NCBI GenBank assembly: GCA_033297075.1
Contig: MU858079.1
Location: forward strand, 220,096-284,095
Reading direction: 5' to 3'
Length of the DNA stretch: 64,000 nt
Origin: Rhypophila decipiens
Taxonomy: Eukaryota > Ascomycota > Sordariomycetes > Sordariales > Naviculisporaceae
Shown here: one piece after another, positions 54,366-64,000 of the stretch
Layout of the letters: each line of letters begins with the position of its first letter
Numbering within the stretch: position 1 is the first letter of the stretch
Position numbers and translations under genes: made by a program
Notes under the pieces: model-generated
Seen by the model: only the letters and a program-made list of their open reading frames with translations
Database searches by the model: none
Told to the model about the DNA's origin: nothing

Positions 54366-57300
54366 TCGGGCGGTTAAATTCACCCCAGCCATGTATGTCG
54401 CCCTGGTACGTACTTCGCATGCACGTCCAGCTGTCCGGTTTGACAGCTGCTGCTCGAGACAAATTGGGCCATTGCCCCCTAACAGGGTTCATGCACAGTT
54501 CCCAAAGCGACACTAGTTTGTTGTGACGACCCAACATTCATCTCTATCAGGTACGACCATGACGGCAGGCAAACAACCCCCCCTTTTCGGTTCCTTAGAA
54601 GCGGCGTGGGCAAGCGAGCAACAAAGGTACCCAACACCTTACCCAGCCAAGGGACACACGAGTTCTAGGCAGCTAGGGTCCCTTCTCGTTGAAGCTGCTG
54701 ATCGATCTTTGCAGCATGACCAAAGAACCGCTTTGCGAGTAGTCAGCAAGCACTCTACAGACCAAGATGGCTGATCCAGGTTGACTGAATTTGGAAACCT
54801 CGGCGTTATCTCACCCAAGAAGCCGTCGGTGAAGTCTTGGCAAGCTGAACTGGAAGTAGCGAGAAACTCATTTGGTAGCATTGGCGAGCAAGGAGACTGA
54901 AAGATTGTGGGGGAGAGTCCCGATCGGGAACGATGCTCGGCAGGCGATGGACCACGGGATATAGGTCCAGCAAAGGTAATACACTAAATACAAGCTTGGT
55001 TGAAGCCACCAAAGTCTTGGTGTCTCTAAGACTCAAGTTCAGTGCAATATATCTCCATTGCCGAGGAGGCGCTTGCCTGACGGGAAGGAAGAGCGGGAAG
55101 GCCCGCCCACAAACACAAGCAGATGTCACGATGCCATCGGGTAGGCTCACCTTCGGCCCGCACGAGAAACCCGACAACTGACAACTGACTGCTCAGAGTG
55201 AGCGAGGCAGGAGGGCGAGGGGAGCAAATTTCCTCTCACACGTCTTTTCAACGCTGAAAGAAATGAACTTACTCGACAGTTCAACACCATTCCCCCATAT
55301 CGGCGAATCCGCTGACCTCAGAATGGCTCACCATGTGCTACGTCCATCTAACCGAACCATGGATGAGTTGATCTGACATGGCACCGTGTGGCAGTGTCCT
55401 TTACAAGCTGTGTACCCCCACGGACGTGAGCTGCCCCGGATTAGATGATCCCAAGGGTCTCTTCTCCCCCAACTCACCAAGGTACTCTAACCCCAGATTT
55501 CTCTCCAGACCTGTCAGACCAGGATGCAGAATGCGACACGGTGAGTTTCGACGGCTTGTACCGGTTCAATGTTACCGTGCTCGAGAAGTCGGCTGCCGAG
55601 TGTGACGAGATTACAGACTCACAGTTGGCCCTTTCCCAGTCCGCGTCGCGCGAACATTTCCATACAAGCCTTTCGCTTAATATCGCAACGGCGATCACTG
55701 CAAAGCCCGTAAAGAACTTGGCTCGTTTGGACTTGATGGCGACAGAACTCACGCCCGATACTCGTGTCTCTCAACCAGTCATCCCCGAGGTCAGAACCTG
55801 TTTCTAGGATCAAGAGCCTGATTTTCATGTTGTGTTTGGGGTGGGTCGATACCGATATTGACAAATCTAGGTACAGTACCTCCCGTAGCCTGCTAACAGG
55901 TTCGAAACATTGGGTGTGAATTCAACCATATCTATGCCTTGATTATAGAAAAGTACAATAGGCATTCAACCTTGACTCTCTGGACTAATGGAGCTTATAA
56001 TTGACAAGTATCCTAGATCTTTATCCTTATAACGCAGTTTTGAGACGTATCCTATGACTGTTATCCACAATAGCAAGTGACTTCATACCCCATTCTTAAC
56101 GACCCAGTTGCCCGCCCGGTTTGGATACGTGCAGTGCCTCCTTTCTGCCTGTCCCCACGTGGGCCAGGGACCACGTTCCAAGTGCCATTGCCATGCAGTC
56201 GATGACAACGTCGGCATCGGTCATTATTACCAAATCCATCCCAGATCACCCTCCTTGATGCGAAGCCGCTTCCAGTGTAATAAGTAGCCCCGTCATGGCT
56301 TGTGAGCCTAAATAACTCGGACTTGGCAATGCTTGGTGGTTTTGAGACGCCAACAGTCCAGACGATCCTACCTTGTTGATGCGCCGGGCGAGATTTGGGA
56401 GTGCAAGGAAAACAGTGAATGGCAAACAACTACAACTGGATCTGACGAACCTCTCCCAAACTCCAGTCTCTAGGTGTGAATTATTCCCATCACCAACTTG
56501 AAGGCCTAGAGTGATCCGATACTAAGCCCCCACCAACCAAAAGGTGAAAACCTTGCAAGTAGACAATGCTTGTTTTCCAGAAGCCAATATATTGGATTTC
56601 GAGACATGAACTAGTTGGAAGAACAAACTCCGGCAGAACGAGACAACGATATCCTATTGGCGCGGCGGCTCTTTGCTTTTTTCCGCGCTTGTTTTCAATG
56701 TGCGAGAAAGACACAGTCCAGGCCGTGCGCGCATCTTTCTTTCAACACAGTGTTGGACGACATGAATACCTCAAGGTACGGAGACCCCAGGCGGCAAACG
56801 TGCTCTTCTTGGGGGCTCAGTTCCTACGTACTAGGATCGGCGTTTCCTAATTTTATCTCCAAACCTTGTGTGAATTGGCATGTTTGCTACTACCAACGGG
56901 CCGGTGTTCTGGGCGAGAGATATCGACTTTTTCGGACCTCCCGGATTGAATACCAGCTGTAATGGGATGTACTTGTCTAGTTACTAAGAATGTTGTTCTT
57001 CGGACATGATGTTGGCATTGACGTATCATGTCAAATGGTTAAACTAACAAAGTCAAGTGTAATTATACGACTCAGTGGCGCCCCCCTCAACGGCCGGGGA
57101 GGCGGTGCAGCATGCCGATGAATGTCCAATTACGTATCAAGTTTTGCTTCACGCTTGTCATTCTAGTGCGAGAAAAAAACTATTTTCTTTTTGATGCGGG
57201 AACAGGACCAACAAACCCCGTGAACGCTCGGAGACAAACATTAGCATCAATAATTTAAACCCAAATCTTTCCTGGAAGGCAACGGTTGAAGGCAACTGCA

Positions 57301-58366
57301 AAGACTAGGAAATTGCAAATGGGCATCCCTTTTCAACAAGACTGCAAGTTTTCCAGCTCAAAGCACGGAATACGAACCCTACCTAACCCTAGGTCTCGAG
57401 CCGGCTAACCAGCCAGTCGACTCGTTGGATTGGTACTCCATACCCTGGCAACCATTTATATCGATGACACTTTCGACTTGGCATATGATATCCTGGGTCT
57501 GTTGGACAATGGTACTAGCTTAGCGAGAGAGCCGTCGTTGTCGCAATATGCCATTGAATATGTTGAGAGTATATTTGATGCGGTGTCTTGTGCTTGGCGT
57601 CTATTCATATTTTACCAAGTTCAGGAAATACCATTCCTCCCTGCGGCGAAGGCGCGAGAGAACAAAAGGAAGAATGAAGACTACTAAATAGGCTCATTGC
57701 CAGCCAGTGTTTATCATCCATTAACCTGCAGTAAGAGCGGGAACTTGAATGTAGTAAAACAATTAAGAGTTGACTTGGTTGGATTTGTGTATGAATCTCA
57801 GGACTGTTATTCACATGTGCAATAGCGCGGATGGCAATGTACATACATTGATATGTAGCACCAAAGGCAGTATTCATGTAATGTTAAATGAATGTCCGTA
57901 AACTTTAAGGTAATATCCGAAGTCTAATGATCTTGTGTGGTCGCCCCGCTCGTGTCTATATAATGAAGTAGAAATTGAATGAGTTGAGTCGAGTTCAAAC
58001 GAAATGAAATGTGTAAAGACGAGACATAATGAACGTGGTGTGGGCCTGCCCCTTGATAAACTGAACACTACCTCTCCACCTTTGCTTTGTCCCTCCCGTT
58101 ACTAGCATGTAATTTGATTCCGTTTCCTGACTCTGATGCACCGTCGAATGTTGTCATTTCCCGTGTAAAACCAAGGCCAGTAAAATATCCAAGTCGTGAG
58201 ATGTTGGCCTTGTCCGGTTGTTTACTTGAGAATATCCGATCGCCGTGCCATGAGGCCCCCGGTCTAAAATGTTGAATGAAAAGGAACGAACGACTCCATA
58301 TCATGGTTCCAAATGCTTTCCTCTTGCGGAAGGAAACGACGAGCTGAAGAAGCAGGTCCATGACCC

Positions 58367-58570
58367 TTAGTCCAGGTTGACATACTGATACAACCTGCAG
58401 TTTTGCTGATTGCAGTCATCGTAGCTGATGACGGTGTTGACGCGGTCTCGACGTTTGTCGAATCTGCATTCGCCATACACGAACCGGGTGTAGATTTCGC
58501 AAGAGTATGCCACTCTGCGGATGCTGCTGCGGTCGCCGCAGGCGTACAACGTTTGCTCCCAGCTACACAT
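58367..58570 (-). CDS. Small cysteine-containing hypothetical protein, 67 residues
   Basis: ATG 58570 to TAA at 58367. The peptide starts MCSWEQTLYACGD and contains six Cys (residues 2, 11, 24, 35, 53, 58) with many Tyr and Arg, including YSCEIYTRFVYGECRFD and DDCNQQNCRLYQY. No signal peptide, so it is not an obvious secreted protein. Short fungal proteins beginning with a Cys near the start followed by Y-x-CG are common and unassigned, which is why I include it, but a longer overlapping frame on the same strand (58264-58878) is His- and Ser-rich and looks random. A missed upstream exon is possible. Moderate confidence only. Confidence 0.42.
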   Translation of the reverse strand: MCSWEQTLYACGDRSSIRRVAYSCEIYTRFVYGECRFDKRRDRVNTVISYDDCNQQNCRLYQYVNLD

Positions 58571-61500
58571 GTCGGAAAGGCGGGTTTGGTATCTTTGTTG
58601 GAGCTGAAGAATGCGCCAATATAGATGTTTTGTGCTGTTGACGAGATTGTGATATACAAGTCCCGCCTTGGTGATGCTGTTGGTATGGTTGGTGATAGAG
58701 ACGGATGAAGGTTGTTGATGGGGTGGTCTGATATAAAGATGTCACTGATAGAGGCGACGTGGGTTGACGTATTGCAAGCTAAATGTTGGAGGCAGAGATG
58801 GACAGTCAAGAAGTGGAGATGGTAGTGGTGATGTTGATGGCTATGGAGATGATGACGATGATGAAAGATAATGATCAAGAGTAGATGCTCCCCTGTCCGC
58901 CTGGGAGTCCATGGCTATATACTAAATGGGTCGGCCCGGGTCTCTCATCAAGAAAGGGTCGGCCGCCGCTAATACTAGAGAAAGGAGACAACCTACCACT
59001 TGACGGTTCCGTATAATCGGCAGCTTCCTTGCGGAGGGAAGCCGAAATACTAACACCCAAAGGGCACTTCGGTCTAAGCTATACTGTTTGCCATCCAGCT
59101 GCGGCAAAGGGGCCTCGATCAGAAGCCCTACGTGTGTAACAAACATGGTACGTAGAAGGAGGTTAGGACCAAACGGCTGGGTTCGAGCTGAAGTATGATG
59201 GAGTGAAGTTGAAACTGATATTCGGGCCACATGCGTGCGGTGACGACTAATATGGTGCCCACAGTAAACGATCTCCGGAGTAGCCGCAAGATGAATTGGG
59301 TGTATCGGTGAGGCAAGTGATTGGGTGTAGGATTGTAAGTGGAAATAGACAACAGGTTCTGTCGGAATACACATCTATTACTGTAGGAACCGACCTGCGT
59401 ATTCACGCATCCGATACCCATCAACTCGGCCGCTTGTTCAGTATTGATGCAGTGCCTGACGCTTGCTAGCCGCGATCCGCCCGCCACAAGCGGTGGTGCC
59501 TGTCCTGGTACCTCCTACTCTAGATCCTCTTCAATACAGCCAATTCAGCTTTCCCCAGGCAACTACGAAACAGGTATCCCTGACCGGCGGTTTTTTGCAG
59601 TACATGTAGTCGTGAAACATAAATTCTACACGTACAAGTATCATGCCTTGCAGTGCAATGCAACCCTAATACCTTTCTGGAAGCCACTAGCTATTTCTTA
59701 CAGAGACGCATGTCATTATGTCCGGTGGCACACAACCCAGAACCTAAGCAGACAATACACTTAGGTCTGTGCAATGGATTAACCCCCAATAATAATCAAT
59801 TTGTGGACCACCTAGACTAATCGTAAACATAGCCAACCAGTCTACTTGTTCTGCTTTCTTTCAACACCATATCAATCATAGCATATCACCAGGCGTTTTT
59901 CATCTAGCAGGAGCCATCAAAACACGATATCATGGAATCGTGCCTTGGTGCCTCCGCCTAAATGACATTGACATGTTCAACAGTAGGCTGTCGCTCCTCT
60001 CATTGGCTCCGTCTCTTGCGTACCTGCATAAGTCGGGTTCGTTTTGACATCATTTGTTCCCAGAATGAGGGTTCATTCACAGGACTCAAAGCGGATTGGA
60101 TACGACAACTCGGTGTCCATGACCCTTCTTATCTGCGGGGGTCCCACTTGACCAATAATACGCCCTTCCAAGAACTTTCCATGTCAGAGTCTGTTCATCA
60201 GGCCTCTTCCTTCAGCCCTACCCCGGATCCAAAATGCCAGTGAGTCAAATAAGGCTCGACGCGCGGCCAATGCTCATAGATGGACATCTCACATGGAAGT
60301 AAGACTCATACTCAACCTGATCGTCTCACCCAATCATGAAACAAATCCGGATATCGTGACATTCTTGGCGAATTGACACAGTTGAGCCTCAACTACATGA
60401 GGCCCTTTATCCTTTCACGGTTTCCCTTCCATTCAACAATCTTGTGCGACCATCCGGATTTCATCATCTAGGCAATTACGGGATCGTGAGGTTGAAAAGC
60501 ACTTTGCAGATGAGGTCACCATGACGGACTAAGTCTCTTTCTTGGACTTGAACCCAGTGTCTTCCACCGCAATCACTTGCAACTCACACGGCGGTCATAG
60601 AAATCTTCGAGAATCAACACCAAAAAAGCCACAAGTTGAAACATCAACTTTCCCCAATTCGATCCATAGTCCAAGTTCCTGTTCGGGATCCTAACTTGAA
60701 GGTGTTGAACCTGGCGGCCGCCTCATTGTGGCGGTGCATTCAACCGCAGCACACATTCCCACCTCGGTCAACAGCTACCTCCCTCTCCCTCACTAGGCAG
60801 ACGGCTATTCTAGAATAAGGGGGAAACCCCAAAATCAGGACGGTCCACCTTATCAAACCCTTAATTTCATTATCGGAGTTTTGTCAAAACCTGTCAGCCA
60901 ATCGACCCTCCAGTGCCATGCTATGGATTCTGTGTCCATCGACAAAACAGGAAACTGGCAGGGTGAGAGAATGCCTACCGTCCAAAACTTGCATGTTTGA
61001 ACACCGCTTCCCTCTGCCTTTCAACCATTGTTAACCCCCTATCAGGGGCACCTCGTGAGGAACGTCATTATGAGGACTCCCCTCCTCCTTTTCTCGCAAT
61101 ACAGTTGGTCCGTTGATTGTAGCAGACTCATCCTTTGAGGTTGAATCGAGATCACAAAAGACAATAAGAAGCCTTGGAGGGTGCACTGACCGTCCAGTCA
61201 TTTACCATACCGGCTAAACACCATGAGTGCGATGGTCTAGAATATTCACGGATTCTAACGTCATATGGCTAATTATGTTGACTGCTTCCTTGGGTGCCTC
61301 TGGGACATTTGCCCGGAATTGAACCCGATCGAGTCGAGTGCACCCGGCGCGGGGTTACTCCAGTCCCTCCCTTCCTGGGACCCGAGATATTCCCCGTCTT
61401 GGAGGAGGAAAGATAACGGCAAAATTCAAGGGACATGTTCTCTGTCTACGATGGTTTCAACGGGATATGGCAACAAAGCCACTCAAGTCTACAGCCGGGA

Positions 61501-61645
61501 AAGCAAACGAAATATCATATTCTCAACCACACTAAATATGTTGGCAGTAGAAAAAAAGAAACCAATATCCACTCGTCAACTTGATGCCAAAATTTGAAAC
61601 CAGCAGAACCATTCTACACAAACCAGCTTCCTATCTTGTCTGCTG
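58571..61645. other. 3-kb intergenic
   Basis: No credible gene. (ATG)n- and (GAT)n-like low-complexity sequence lies around 58790-58880. The segment before 61646 is the promoter of the DUF8021-type gene; no canonical TATA box. Short ORFs only. Confidence 0.45.
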
Positions 61646-62467
61646 ATGCAATCAACTCAAATGGCTCGCTCGGCCGTCCTCTTAGTAGCCGCATTTCTCC
61701 CGGCGGCGTTTGGGGCATGTCAGTGGGCGTCCCTCCGCCAGATGACGGACACATACATCGAGTCTCAAACCTTTGGGGAACTCGACCCGAGCCTCGCCTC
61801 CGAGGGCGTCATCTACAGAGAAAATGAAAAAGTGGTCGACATCAGAAAAGGACTCTTGAGCAAATCTCTCAAGGTCGATTTCAGCCATACCATCATCGAC
61901 CAGACCGAATGTGCGAGCTTCACCAAGCTCGTGGTGGTGGGGGATGCCAAGAATCCTCCTGGATACGTGATTGGCACCCAGATCTTTTACAACGACACGG
62001 TCGATGGCCTCTTGACAACCGATGTTGTCGATGTCATTGTCACTACCGCTGATGATTCTCAGTTTGATGCCGCCCAGGCGCTCAGCCATGTCGAGGCCGA
62101 GGACTGGAGCTCGCTGGGCCGAGACAACACGGACAGCCGCCAAGTCCTCCAAGCAGTGGCGGATGCATACCTGGACCTGTGGAGCGATTCTAGCAAGATC
62201 GGCGCGGTCCCGTTCGGGAGGGGATGTTCTAGGCTCGAAGGAAGCAGGTTCATCGCTGACTCATGCACCGCGGGCCTGCCTCTGCCTGAGCCTGGGGCAA
62301 CCTCGAGACCAAATACCAATAGACGCTATGTCATTGATGAGTCTGTCGGTGGCGTGAGTGTATTTTCTGTCTTTGGCAGTCTAGAGAATGCGCCGGCCAG
62401 TCATGAGTTCAGGATCGTGGGGGGGAAATTGTATTACGTCCACCAGATGGTCGCTGCCAAGTCTTAG
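61646..62467 (+). CDS. Secreted DUF8021-type fungal protein
   Basis: Single exon, 273 residues from ATG 61646; ATG 61661 (268 residues) has a better context (tcaaATGGC) and leads more directly into the signal peptide, so either start is possible. Signal peptide: MARSAVLLVAAFLPAAFGA, with cleavage before Cys 25. The mature protein follows the layout I associate with DUF8021: an N-terminal CxxxSLRQMTDTYIESQ helix, YRENEKVVDIRKGLL, then DQTECASF, YVIGTQIFYNDT, VTTADDSQFDAAQALSH, EAEDW, a conserved DSRQVLQAVADAYLDLW, VPFGRGCSRLEGSRF, NRRYVIDESVGGVSVF and the ending SHEFRIVGGKLYYVHQM. Four Cys (25, 89, 194, 207) could form two disulfides. Related fungal proteins may have an NTF2-like fold; no function is established. 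No co-located biosynthetic genes are seen. Confidence 0.88.
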   Translation: MQSTQMARSAVLLVAAFLPAAFGACQWASLRQMTDTYIESQTFGELDPSLASEGVIYRENEKVVDIRKGLLSKSLKVDFSHTIIDQTECASFTKLVVVGDAKNPPGYVIGTQIFYNDTVDGLLTTDVVDVIVTTADDSQFDAAQALSHVEAEDWSSLGRDNTDSRQVLQAVADAYLDLWSDSSKIGAVPFGRGCSRLEGSRFIADSCTAGLPLPEPGATSRPNTNRRYVIDESVGGVSVFSVFGSLENAPASHEFRIVGGKLYYVHQMVAAKS

Positions 62468-64000
62468 CCGGGTAACACCTCCAGGCAGGTCAGGCAGGAA
62501 GGAAGATTACATATCTGTATGGCGGAATGATTGGATGATACTGGGCCTGTTGTCTAAAGGGGGGATGAGAATATTGAATCATAGGGCTGTCAAGTTGTAA
62601 TGGGTTCATGCATAAACCGTGACACAAGTTTCCCGCCCTTGGGATTCACCCCGGCACTCCTTCCGAATCTTTTCAAGTTAAGGCCAATCTTTGAGACCGC
62701 AGGATGCATCCGTCCCACTACACCGGCATGGCCGCCTTTTCAGCCTGCCGGTACTTGGCTTTGGCGGCGGTGGAGCGATAATACCTATCAAAATAGTGGA
62801 GTGCAAACCGCTGCAGGGGATCATGTTTCAGCCCTATGGGGCCATCTTGCCAGCCCTATGAAAGGAATAATTCTTCACGGGAGGGATATTGCAGATGGAC
62901 CATGTGTCTCTCGAGCAAGACCTCGACCCGGCCAAATGGGAGACCAAGAAGGGGGTGTGATGTCAGCATCGTCACCATATTGAGCAGTGCTTGCCTCTAA
63001 AATCCTTTGGCGCGGGTTTTCGGCGGCGGTCGTTCCTGTGTCGGCCGTCCTGTTCCTGCCCTCCACAAATCAACATGGCAGCACTATTCTTGACATGGTT
63101 AGGTGCGGCCACCCGTTAGGCTTATTCTTGGTTGTTTTTTTCGTTTGCGGGCCTCGCACATGAAAACTGTGCTTATCTCCGTGGTGAGTCTCTGCCTTAA
63201 ATGCTGCTTTTTCCTTGTGTATACGTCATACCGTAAATCCCTCTTGGTAAGGCAGTAGTAGCCAAGACCCCGAGAAGCTTCTCGTGATGCCTTCCTCGGG
63301 CGCGACGGCCCCGATAAATATCCGACTCCAGGCCGAAAGAAGCATTCTTGAATGATTAACTGGCTGACATGTCTGCGTGGTTATTGCAAAGTTGTACAAT
63401 CCCATATGACGCAATGCACATCCGTTGGTATCAGGTGGTGCAACCATGTCATGATCCTGTCAATTGTTAATGGGATCATCATTATTCACGTGAAACCATG
63501 TATCCGCCGCGTCCTTGCCAAACACTAGAACCTAAAATCATCCTCCCGAGATATATCCCGAGATCGGCCCGGAATATCCGGCCCTGTCGAGTTTTCAGGT
63601 GCATCCCGATCCGGACACCGAGGTCACTCAGTCAGGGAGCCTAGGTTCAGCCGCAAAAAATAGGGCGACACAGCTGAAATTGAGCACACTCATTCTCCAC
63701 TTTCACAAGCCGCCTCACCGGGTTGGAACTTGGACTGTACCCGACTTTCCCGATACCACTATAAAAGTACTAATTCAAACAAGAACTGCATGGATCCTTT
63801 GCCGTGCCGTTTTAACCTCCCTTCCTTGGTTTTCTGTTTGTTGGCGGAATGGAAAAAGGATTTTGACATGCATCACAGCAACGGTAAAACTTGAGAGGGA
63901 CAAGAGTGGGGGGCCCATAGGGACACGGGTACCCGTGTCTCTAAAATTTCACGGGTACCCGTGCGCATTATGTAAGCCCGCTATCCCACCCGGGGCCCAA
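62468..64000. other. Right-edge intergenic
   Basis: No gene recognised. A TATAAAAG lies near 63761 with only a short ORF behind it. The last 80 bases contain two GGTACC-centred palindromes. A gene may begin beyond the edge. Confidence 0.45.
63922..63963. repeat. Twin GGTACC-centred palindromes
   Basis: GACACGGGTACCCGTGTC (63922-63939, perfect 18-base palindrome) and CACGGGTACCCGTG (63950-63963, perfect 14-base palindrome). The 14-base core is identical in both and the centres are 26 bases apart, separated by an A/T-rich TCTAAAATTT-type spacer. Confidence 0.85.

Larger units (their letters stand above)
49449..58366. other. 8.9-kb stretch without a convincing gene
   Basis: It begins with the pyrimidine-rich leader and promoter of mpgS (to about 50.2 kb on the minus strand). 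Weak candidates only: a 120-codon frame at 55445-55807 with fairly GC-ending codons, and an ATG-less 80-codon frame ending at 57687. It contains the CCGGTCA tandem repeat (51772) and an overlapping TACTCCGTA pair (54350). The part from about 56.9 to 58.1 kb is richer in A+T. Degraded genes or non-coding RNAs cannot be excluded. Confidence 0.45.

Noticed and set aside
57372..57393. Telomere-like AACCCTA-type repeats
   Set aside because: Only two imperfect units; not enough to claim an interstitial telomere.
34385..60695. 14-base match ATCCTAACTTGAAG shared by the SINE-like element and 60.68 kb
   Set aside because: In 64 kb about 15 shared 14-mers are expected by chance; no further similarity extends from it.
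1..64000. CRISPR arrays, rRNA genes, functional tRNA genes, prophage or bacterial insertion sequences
   Set aside because: None seen; only one tRNA-like sequence was found and it lacks a proper B box and anticodon arm.

Overview
The window reads as nuclear DNA of a filamentous ascomycete (Pezizomycotina, probably Sordariomycetes; rank below that not determinable here). The evidence is short GT-AG introns (about 51-99 nt), fungal-type start contexts, long pyrimidine-rich leaders, and the families present: a Pho85-type cyclin, a fungal secreted DUF8021-type protein, a nitroalkane-oxidase-like flavoprotein, a P-loop sulfotransferase-like protein and DUF2235. Nothing looks like an operon, phage or CRISPR. 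I support 19 protein-coding loci in 64 kb, which is sparse, with two very long stretches lacking convincing genes (about 8.6-19.5 kb and 49.4-61.6 kb).

Left part (1-8.6 kb) is rich in secreted or surface proteins, all on the + strand: the tail of a possible GPI-anchored protein, a secreted SMP-30/NHL-type beta-propeller, a type II membrane protein with a lectin-like propeller that carries an apparent one-base frameshift, two adjacent small secreted six-cysteine (knottin-spaced) proteins sharing one intron position and phase, and an aminoglycoside-phosphotransferase-fold kinase. A 10.9-kb stretch follows with no credible gene, sprinkled with the 9-mer TACGGAGTA and the related octamer TATCCGTA.

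The middle (19.4-45.5 kb) holds a Pcl-type cyclin, a 936-residue coiled-coil protein with a 38-residue internal repeat, a four-exon DUF2235 alpha/beta-hydrolase, a tRNA-derived SINE-like element, three small disordered hypothetical proteins (two of them a divergent pair that share a short basic motif), a four-exon sulfotransferase-like P-loop protein whose P-loop junction does not splice cleanly, a nitroalkane-oxidase-like enzyme with the Asp and Arg of that family, and an acidic, probably nuclear, hypothetical protein.

The right part (45.5-64 kb) has one strongly recognisable enzyme, mannosyl-3-phosphoglycerate synthase (GT55, mannosylglycerate osmolyte synthesis) on the minus strand, with an upstream ORF that ends in a TAATG overlap with its start. 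It also has a small cysteine-rich ORF, a secreted DUF8021-type protein, a five-copy CCGGTCA tandem repeat and, at the very end, a pair of strong GGTACC-centred palindromes. No pathway links these genes; the only local themes are the secreted/surface group at the left and two adjacent metabolic enzymes at 40-43.5 kb. All product names come from reading motifs by eye; no database search was run.
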